Assembly (NCBI GenBank): GCA_012295275.1 | Contig: CM022670.1 | Span: 1,452,501 to 1,516,500 of the forward strand | Source: Chrysomallon squamiferum | Taxonomy: Eukaryota; Mollusca; Gastropoda; Neomphalida; Peltospiridae | DNA length: 64,000 bases | Direction: 5' to 3' | Shown here: positions 14,901 through 25,400 of the stretch, piece by piece | Numbering within the stretch: position 1 is the stretch's first letter | How the letters are laid out: every line of letters starts with the position of its first letter | Notes under the pieces: generated by a model | What the model saw: only the letters and a program-made list of their open reading frames with translations | What the model was told of the DNA's origin: nothing | Databases searched by the model: none | Program-made: the position numbers and the translations under genes

Positions 14901-16952
14901 GACAACACATTTTTTTTTTTTTTTTTCAAATTTGTTTTCTAGATAGTCCATTTATTTGTTGTTTGCTTCATTGCCATATTTTTGTTTATTTCCTATCTGT
15001 CCATCTTTTCATACTTTATTATTTTTAATTTCTAATTGTTTTTTTGTTTTTTTAAATTATTTTAACTTCCAGGTTAGGAAACTGGAAGAAGACATTGCGC
15101 CACACCAGGCTAATGTGCGATCCCTGACAGCTCAGAGAGACGCACTGCTCACCGAGAAGAATTCTCTGATCAGTGAAGTGGATCGATGGAAGTCGCGAAC
15201 AAACCACCTGATAGAACAGTCACACAAAGCTGATCCTGAGGAACACAAGAGAGTCATGTAAGTTTTTATACATCTGGGATGTGCGTGGTTAGTGACAGGA
15301 CTTAGCAGTTTGCGAGTTCTGACAAGACTTAGTGTTGTGTGAGTCAGTGACAAGACTTAGTTTTGAGAGAATTATGACAAGATTTACAACTGTAAGCTGA
15401 ATGAGGAGTTAGAATCTAACCTTTCGAACACATACAGGGAGCATAAATGTGGTATGTTTATCTTCAGTTAAGCTAAGAGTAATTGATACAGTACTGTTCA
15501 TTTCTGGGTTGTTGTTTTTCAAATTATATCTATGAATTTAAAAAAAAAATAATAATCTACATAAAATATTTACTTAAACATTTAATACAGTTTTATTTTT
15601 ATTTTAAAAATATTTTATGTTACGTACATGTTCCAATTGCAGGCAAGAGAAAGAAAACATGCGACGCCAGATAACACAGGCCAATGAAGACAGAACAAAA
15701 CTTAGGTAGTCTGGAATTTGTTAAAGATTTCAAAAATAGATAAATTTATTTCAAATTGTAACAAATTTCAGATGTTTTTGCAAAATTTATTTCAAAACTG
15801 ATTTAACTTGAGGATATTCAAACTTAGAGAGAAAAAAAGAAGAAAAAAAGACATGTAATTATTTTTTCAGTGTCAAAAACAATATTTGATAAAATATATA
15901 TTTCATTTCAGAGCTGAAATTACAAAACTGAATGCAAATATTCAGTCCAGTCAGTAAGTGTATTACTTTTATTTAATTTTAACCAAAGTTTATAACAATA
16001 TTAAATTTATATACATTAGTCTTTAGCAGGTGATAACTTGGTGATAAATCCATACGTACAAATATGAATGTTAATAATGTCCGACTCCTTATTTCTAAAA
16101 ACAATTTTTTTTTTGTTAATGATTTAAATAAGAATAAAAAATTGACAGTTTTATATCTAACAAATAGAATTGTGCTTATAATATGATAAATAACAACATC
16201 CACTTTCTGTTAGTCGTTATCAAGTTTGCAGGTATGTAGATTAATGTTGTCTACTATTTAATTATAACTTGTAATAAATCTTTTGTTACAGAAATGATCT
16301 TCAAGCTGCTAGAAATCAGATAACACAACTGAAGTAAGTTTTCTTTTTATAAACTACATATTATTATTATTTTTTTTTTTTTTAATGTGTGCTCCATATT
16401 TGCATTATTTAATCCGCTATAAAATGATACAAGTAACATCCGTACATTGATAATTCTGATTGCTGAATAACACATTTAGTTTCATTTAGTTAGTTTCGGG
16501 CTTTGACAATACAGACTAATAAAATGGCTAAACATGTTTACAATTTATTCTAAAAATTCATGCAAATGAAATTTCTTTTGTGGACTGTTAAAAGAAATAA
16601 AAAAGTTTATACAGCAGTTATTTTGGAAATGATTGTGTTGCTTTTAAATCTCTGAATTATACCTTGCTGTTCTCCATTTATATATTACAGTATTATAGTG
16701 TGTGCATGTATCTGTATATAAATTTGTAGTTTGTAAAATGTAAACAGTTTTTAATTGATTTTAAATAATTTTCTTCGTATTTTTTTTTTTTTTTTTTTTA
16801 TTAATTACAATCATATTAATTACATTAATGATTACTGTTACAGCGTGGAGATTACAAATCTGAAAACTCAGCTGGAAGTTAGCAATCAGGATACTGAGGA
16901 AAAGGTTAAAACTATTAATCAGGTAATTTCTCCTTGTCATCCTGTCAAGTTT

Positions 16953-16990
<38 letters not shown>

Positions 16991-19900
16991 TTACATTACT
17001 TTTATTTTCATCTTTTTCATCAGAAATAAAAAAAAGATGTAACCACCAAGTTGTGGGGGGAATTACGCCAACTATTTTGTATATTTTTAATTAAGTTAAA
17101 TTGTTTTGTTGGTCTTTTTTTTTTTCCTTCTTTTTTTTTTTATATGCAAAATATTTGTTGTCAATTTGTCACAGTATTTCTGGTTCTGCTGTATCATTCC
17201 AGGGTGAACTTACATTCTGGTTTCATTATTACAGATTCATGTTTATGAATTAAGTAGTTTGTAAAATTTTATGTAATTATTTATATTCCTGTCTACATGT
17301 GAAACAAAAGACATTCGTGTCAATAAATCATGACAGCTCTTGGTATAATAGCATGTCTGTATGATTTTCCAGATACATTTAAAATTCTGAGATTTACAAA
17401 ATATTTTTTAATTACATGTTCTTCAGCAGTTTTTCTAATTATTTTCTTCAAGAATGCAGATGGCTAACATTGTGATATCAGAATGTGGATTTGGTTTATT
17501 TTTTCTCTTCTAATTTTTCAATTAAAGTTTTATACATTAATACTTTTTGCAGCTGAAAAAGATTGGAAGGAAGTACAAAGAACAGACAGAAACGTTGAAC
17601 AAGTCCATGGAAGACCAGAAGAAAGAGCTGGAAAACAAACAAAAAGAATTTGAAGAACTGAAAAACAAGTCTGCCAGCCAGGAGGCTAATCAGCCCAACA
17701 TGGCCGCCTTGGAGCAGACGACAGCTGAACTGAGAGGAAAGATGAGTACTGTAGAGAAAGAGAGAGATGAACTGCAGCAAAAAGTGAGACAGAAAGAATC
17801 GGACATGACAGAAATTAAGGAAGAACTTGATAGAACAAAGAGGGTAATATATGATAACGGAAAAGATTTACTTTTCTGAAAGTTAGAAAAAATAATTTTA
17901 CAGCAGCTTTTTACAGATTTGTTATTTTTTTTTTTTTACTTTCAAGAATGTAATGAAGAGTTAACATTTCTGGCTCATGCTAATGTTTTCAGAACAGTTA
18001 CTTGGCTTTAAACATTTTTTACTTTAGCGTTTTCCATATACAGTATATTCTTAGTTCTTTACTATTAGATTTTGTGTTACAAAGGAATACCATAACATTT
18101 ATTGCAGAGTTATAAAGAAAGTATTTCATTTAAAAAAAAATGTATATATGTTAAAAATTACAAAATAATTTATTTTAGGAATTTGGTGAACTGCAAGAGT
18201 CGAGTAAGAAACTGAAGGAGGAAAATGCAGAATATGAAAAGAAGCAGGCACATTCACGAGCTGTGCTGCAGACAGCTAAAAATAAACTGACCAATCAGAG
18301 GCAGCAGCTGGAGTTGTTGACCAGTAAAAATGAAGAACTTAAAAAGAAAGTTGCTTCCAGTGATGCAGCCCAAAAAGGTATCTTTTTGTTTTGCAATTTT
18401 CTTTGTGTATGTGTGTGTGTGTGTGTGGGTGGGTGGGTGTGTTTTTGTGTTTCTGTATTACAAAACTTTTCTAGATTTAATTTTGATGTTTTGACATGAA
18501 ATGGTTTTTAGAAATAACAAAATAATTCAATTATTAATATTCATTAAAAGAAGAGAGTGAAATGCGATTCAACTCGATGAAGAGCCAGTTTGAAAGCCGA
18601 ATTGCCAGACTGGAAAAAGATTTGCAGGAAGCAAGGACATCGTCAAATTTACCTGATACCTCAGATTACCAGCAACAGCTGGAAGCTAAACAGAAAGAAA
18701 TCCATGAACTCCAAACAAGGGTAAAATAAATAATACTTCAAAAACAAATTTTTTGAAAATTGTTGCAAAACAAAATTAATGTCTGTTTATGTATTAGTAT
18801 TATGTACATTAATTAATGATGAATTTTAAATCATGTATTTAGCTTCTAGTAATTTGTTATAAAAAAAAGATATTTTGTTTTTCCTTTTAAAATTTGGATT
18901 TTTGGTATAGTAAACATATTTAATTTGAGGTTTGAAAATAAACAAAAAAAATTGTCATTTTATGTTGACATGGTGTAATATATCAAAGTAACTGTAGAAA
19001 ATGTTTTTTTTCTTGTTCTTTTTTTTTTTTTAGATGAATCTTCTTCAGAAAACCTTAGAAAATCAACAGAAAGCTCAAGCACAAACTCCCAGTATAGCAG
19101 GAAGACCTGCTGCAACAGCACAGCCAAGGTAAATTATAAATTAGATACAAAAAACTGTATTGCATAAAATGTTTTTATTTATTTATGAATTCTAATTTTT
19201 CTTTTCAAACAAAAATGAAAAAAAATGTTAAAAATTAAAACCCACAAGCATGATTCACTTTGAGATTTTATTTTCTGTTACATTGTCTTGTATTGGATGT
19301 ATTTCAGCATTGTGACTGCAGAAACTCCCAAGAAGGCCAACATACGCCCAATGGCAACAGCTGTAACCTCTGTCAGACCTACAACTCCCATTTCCCACAG
19401 TTCCGCAGCTGCCAAAGTCACAGCCAGCATTCGCCCAATGGCTATAGCATCCACGTCAGCTCCTCAAGCATCCACATCAACACCAACAGCAACGGTCATG
19501 CCTACAACAGTGACACAGCAAGAAGCTGGTGATGGTAACAGCATTTTTAAATTACATAGATATCACCTCACTGATTATTAAAAGTAAATGGGCTATTCAA
19601 ATTAAAATGTCAAAATGTTATTTAGTTTTTGTCATATTTGGATCCTAAGTTAACCTAAATTTGACTCTCCTGTTTTTGCATCTTGAATTACTGTGTGATA
19701 GTTAACAAAATGAATTCTTAAAGCAGTATTTTATTTTTCTTCTCTCATTATGTAGAATTAAGTACTTCTGTAAAAAGCATCTTTAAAACTATAATCCTCA
19801 TGTAATGTAATCAAGGCTATGCTAGCACTCTTCAGTGAAAAAGTGAAAAATAACTTTAAAAAATCAGTTGTTTTTCTTCTCTGTTACCACTATGTGAGAA

Positions 19901-22397
19901 AGAGAAAATAAAAAGAAGAAATTGTTTTCTAACTGAAAATTAAGAAATCAGATATTCAGCAGTATTAAATACATCTTTGCTACTTCTTCTTTTTTGAATG
20001 TGTATTAATTTATATTTTAGATCTGTTATCATCGTCGTCATCAGCTCCTCAGACAAGCACTGGAGGTATTCCATCTGCCAGTGTCATAGCCTGGCCACAG
20101 CAAGTCCAGAGAGTCTCACCACAGGTGGAAAGTATTCAGGGTGTGTGCTCATTTCTCATAAATTACATGTCATGGAGTTTGGGTCGTCTGTATTAGACAT
20201 CTTTTCAGCACTAGCACAGTTTTAACCAAGTCTTACAATAATTTATTTAATGATCTACTGTCAAAACTTTATTTTTTTTATAATTTATTTATTTTTCTCT
20301 CCCTCTTAGATTTTATTTACAAATATAATAACAAAAGGGTTAAAGTAATATTTAAAGATCATTTTAATAACAATTGTATTAGATGAGGTTTAACTTTACA
20401 TCTGTTTTGTTATTTAGGCAGTGAATCTGATCTGCTAGAGGAAACCTCGCATGTTACTGAGCAGCCTTCCCAGCAGACATTGCAACAGACAGTGCAGCCA
20501 GTGCCATCTACTTCCTCCCATATTGCTACAGCAGAGACATCTGGTGTGGTTCAAACTTCTAAGAGGCCAAGAGATGAGAATGAAGGGTTTGTGTCAGTAT
20601 TTTCAAAATGTTCCACTTTGTAGAAGTGTAGTTCTTATAAATCCTAACTTGGACAGATGTACCTATGATTTAACAAATAAAAAAAGAATTGTACAAATCT
20701 ACGTATCAAGGTTTTGCACATACATGTGTAAAATGGTTTCTAGAATTTATAAAAGTATAGCAAAAATTATCATGTTCATTTCTTAAATTAAATAATTGTT
20801 TTTAGTTGTTTTGTTGTCATTGTTGCTTTCTTTTTAACAAAGGTCAGTAATTAGTAAATTAACATATTTTAATTATTTTTCAGTCAAGAGGACCAGGAGA
20901 CTCAGGCAAAAAGAACAAGAATTGGACAGGTTTGTAATATTCAAACATCTTAACATTTGTTTATAGCCTGAAGTTACAGTGCTTTTTTATTTCCTTTCTT
21001 TTTTTTCTTTTCTTTTCTTTTTTTTCTCTTCTATTTTTTCTGTTTGTGAATTTATCTTAGAATGTTTACAGCTGTTTCCATTAACCTTTTCACAAGATCA
21101 TTCTCTCTTACCTAAGATTAATTCGAGATAAAAGTACAGTGATTTTTCTTGTTTTGGGGAAGAGGTAGGTTTCTGTTTTACTTTTTGGTGAAGTTTCACA
21201 TTGACTCTTTTACAGGATCATTCTCCAATACCAAAGATCACTCTGACTGATGAGAATTCTCACACTGTGAGTCTGGAGTCGCCACACAGTCAGGACAAGC
21301 CTGCTGTCGTTGCACCTCAACCTGTCCAACCCATGCCACAGGAAACTTCAACTTCCCAGGTTTGTAATGTTTTAGCTAGCAGTACACACAGATACATTAA
21401 TGCAAGCCAGAGGATCCCATATTCTTGATTGTTTTTTGTTTTTTTCTCTTTCCCAAATAAGCATTAATTTATCTAAATATGTTCAGATTTCATTTAAAAA
21501 AAAAATGTGTTCAAGCCTTTATGTTAAGACCTGTTAAGTCTGGACCACCGATCCAAAGGTCCAGGTAAAGAATGCTGTCAGTAGGTTATTTAGACAAATG
21601 AAACGCCATACCGTGTCCAGCAGTCAATTGTAAGAGAATGTTATTACAGCTTTGTGTTGTTGTTTTTTATTCCAGGCAGAGACGATAACTGTTGCACCTC
21701 TGTCTACTGACATCACAACACCATCAGACAGTGGTGCAAAATCTACTGAGCAGGTATGAAATTTAAAATTTCCTTTATTATCTGGGGTTTTTTTTCTTGT
21801 AGAGATGGAATGTGGTTCATGGAATGCTGTGTATGAGGTTAGGTTCCCGCATCAAACCATCTCCATACACACATTAATCTATTTCCAGTTTTTCCATGAC
21901 TTGTTAATAAAATTCAGCTGAGCAAAATTATAAAGAAATTCTCTCATGCACCTAATAAAAGAATTGATAGCTGTTAACTTAAAAGTCTTACAGTGCTGCA
22001 GAGACTATATGTAATTTTGTTGAAAAGCTGTGATATTGTAATGTATATTATTTTCTGTAAATCTTCAGATCCAAGCTTCAGAATCGGTAACATCAAGTAT
22101 TTCTCAGACGCAGATGAGTGTGATTCAACAGAGACGGACAGAAGAGTCTAAAGGAGATGTGATATTTGTACCAAGTGATGAGGAAGAGGTTTTTACTCGT
22201 TCTATTTTATTTTATTATTTTTTTAAAGCAGTTCTTTTTCTTTTTTCTTTTGTTTTAAATTTATTTTTGTTTGTTTAGTTTTGATAATTTTTATTGTTTT
22301 GTTTTTGGTTGTTTTTTTTTTGGTTTTTTGTACTGAGAAATAACTGGTGAATTTAAGCTTCAGTTTTTTACTTTTGTTATTGTTATTGTTATTGTTG

Positions 22398-22437
<40 letters not shown>

Positions 22438-25400
22438 AATCCATTGAAATCAAAATGTTTTCTTTTTTTAATAATGTGCTTGTGAGAAAAACTGAAACTA
22501 AAGAAATCTTCACCAATTAAGTAGTGTTTGCACTGGAATTTAAGTGTCCTTCCATCTGTTTTGCCACCAGATAGACTTTTTATTTATCCTTATTCTTCTT
22601 TTATTTTATTTTTAATTTAATTTAATTTAACATTTTTTTTTTTTTTTTATTGTAATCCTTTTTTTTTTTACACATATTCAATCTTAATAAAAGTAGATAA
22701 CTCTACTTCTGTTTAAATAGGGCAACAATATGAATCAAATGCAAGCATTTGAAGGAAATGCTCCAGAATATGCTGTAAGTTTCCTTTCGGAAATATTTCA
22801 TAATGAGCACATTTGTCAGTCTCCATTTAATAATATTTATTTATTTATTTAAAGATTAATTTTCTTAATAAAATTCATTTAAACACCTCAGTATACATAT
22901 ATGTACATGATGTTAATTTATAATTATTTATTACATAAATACAGTATAGTAAAAACATTTAATGTTTCTTAAAGGAATCTGATGAACAGATGGATGAAGA
23001 GGATGAGGATGATGAAGATGATGAGGATGATGATGACGACGATGATGAAGATTATGAAGATGATGATGAAGAAAAAACTGGTGGTGATGAACATGATGAT
23101 GATGTTGTTATCATTGGTAATTAAAATATTCTCTGAGTACAGAGAAATCCTGTTACATCATTGATAAATGTAATCCAACAGGACATGACAAACTAAATGC
23201 ACAAATTTACATACACACACACACACTTATATATAATACAAATTCATGTTATAATGTCTTAATTGTTGTTTATTCCCTTGAGAAAGGTTTTTGTTTTGGT
23301 TATTTTAGGGTGTTAAAATAAATGGCAACTGCAGTGTATAACGACCAGAAAAAAACAACTTCTCATTAAAATGCCAGGTTACGGTGGTGGAATCCTCTCT
23401 GCAATCAACACCTTTCCATATCTGAATTATAATGACCTAATTAAAATAATGACATGACCATTTTGAAAAAAAAAAGAAAAAAAGAAAGAAATTGCTAGGA
23501 AGAATTAATCACTGACAGTATCCAGACATTGCCAATTGTTTGTTGCATGTAGTTACAAGTGTTATGTCTATGTGTTTATATGTAGAAGTATATTGCCATA
23601 TAATAAAACATAGATATGAATGTAATGTAATATAGGTATGTATGTGTTTAGGAGGGTAAGAAGGCAGCTGTGTATGTAATGAATATATAGATGTACATGT
23701 ATGTCTATCCATCTTCTTGTGAAGGTGATAATACTGAAATAATAATTTATTCATGTTTCAGATGTTGATGAAAATGACCAGCAGATGACATCACAGAATA
23801 TTGCAGAAGGATCGTCAGAATCCCATCAAGTCACTTCACAGCAGTCAGCTACCGGTTCAAACCCACCTGCACCCCTGCAGTCCATGAATCAGACAGCTGC
23901 AGGAAGAGCTCAGTTAACTCCCTTTTTACTAGGGGTCAGTGATGACTAATTTTAATAATTATTTTTTTGTTGCACATACATTTACAGACCTTATAATCTG
24001 TCACAATTTAATTAAGAAATGTATTATTATTACTGGAAATGATTTTCATTCTGATACTTCATATTGCAAATCTAGTTTAAAATTTGTTAAACTTGTCAAA
24101 CTGTCATTCATATGTACACTGCTACATAATTCCTGTGTGATTTTTTTTATTATTTATTTATTATAAATTATTTTTATTTTTTTTTTTTAAATTTAAAAGA
24201 ACATGGTTTAATTAATGGGTTCTGGTGAGGTTTTTTTTTTTGTTGTTGTTGTTTTTCTTTTTATAATACAAAATGAAATTTAAAACTGCAGTCCCAGCCT
24301 GGTCCATTTGAAGAAGAAGACTGCACTGTACCGAGTACTCCAACACTGTCCCTGCCTCGCCGTGGAGATGGCTTCGCAGAAGCTTTAAAGTAAGACTCAG
24401 CTTTGTGATTTATAATACTTCACTTTGTACATTTTAGTATCTTCATGCCATATTTTAGTTAAATATGTTTTTATGTCTGTCAAGGATCACTTCAGTTTAT
24501 GAGATAATGGAAATCAGTCTGTGTCTTAAATTTTGAAGGTATTCACCATGAGCTGGTTAAATTAAAGTTAAACAGTTTCAAGAGAAGAGTGTTAAGTGGA
24601 TTTTGTTGATACATTTACTTGGAGATAGGGGTGGTGTGTGTTAATGTATTGAACAGGCTTGATCTCACCTGGATGTTTATATTAATTTCCCATGTAATTT
24701 GAAGAAACAAAATAGCTTTTTAATTTTATAGGTAGTAAATGAGAAATGTTATCTCTCAGTTTTATCGTATGTTCTTGCCTTTCTCTGTACATCTGAGTCA
24801 TTAATTTTGTAACTGTACTTTGTTATTAGCTAATATTGGTACTCTAGGGTAAAAATAAGACAACAAGATGGAAGTGTATAAAAGTGTTATTTCGGTGTTC
24901 AGTGGTTGTTTTTCAAAAACTGGTTTGTACCTAGATATTAGATGGTATTTTTTTACATTGACAGTTCACCCCAGGTACCACAAAGTTTTGTTTTTGGTAG
25001 TGGAGTTGAAGGTCTCAGTCAGCCAGAACTTGCACAGTTAGAGTCACAGAGAGGTGAGTAAAACTGTTATTATTTACATGAACAGTTAAAATAATTACTA
25101 AAGTATTTGTCCTGTCCACATCTTTAAAGTTTAATTTATTCTCTAACTACATGATTCACAACTCTTAATTCCACTTTGTAAAAATGTCTCCCTTAAAAGT
25201 ACTTCATCTATCTCAGTTCTGCAATTTGTATTGTTGTCTTGAAAAATTATCACGTTTGGTTCTTAAGTTATTTTTGTATGACAGTGTATTTCTACTTATG
25301 GATATCACAGTTTAAAAAAGAATATCAACAAACATACATGTGGAAACTTTCTGCAATACATACTGAGGTATTGTTAAAGAAAAGCCTATTGATTTTTTAT

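Larger units (their letters stand above)
1..19128 (+). other. TPR: TPR coiled-coil portion: exons 1-36
   Basis: Exon coordinates read from splice sites and frame: 1-72 (partial), 315-406, 861-953, 1528-1632, 2080-2187, 2685-2809, 3215-3316, 3566-3650, 4230-4295, 4812-4996, 5350-5428, 6530-6673, 7267-7440, 7721-7861, 8085-8195, 8556-8625, 8995-9072, 9516-9610, 9949-10003, 10205-10302, 10937-11071, 11430-11504, 11700-11777, 12237-12347, 12895-13004, 13432-13579, 14340-14477, 15073-15257, 15643-15705, 15912-15953, 16292-16333, 16844-16922, 17553-17843, 18179-18377, 18551-18720, 19034-19128. The translation is rich in Glu, Lys, Gln and Leu with heptad spacing and almost no Pro, as expected for the parallel TPR coiled-coil rod. 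Exon 10 (4812-4996) carries a short Pro/Thr-rich break at the place where human TPR also has one. The weakest acceptor calls are 12237, 18551 and 2080, where the tract before AG is not pyrimidine-rich. Confidence 0.9.

Noticed and set aside
19260-19532. Alternate-frame reading of TPR exon 37
   Set aside because: The overlapping frame contains the conserved IRPM and PTATVMPTT motifs and joins both neighbouring exons in phase; this one does not.
22223-22516. Minus-strand open frame with a poly-Asn run
   Set aside because: Arises from an (ATT)n tract in TPR intron 43; flanking codons are AT-driven with no motif.
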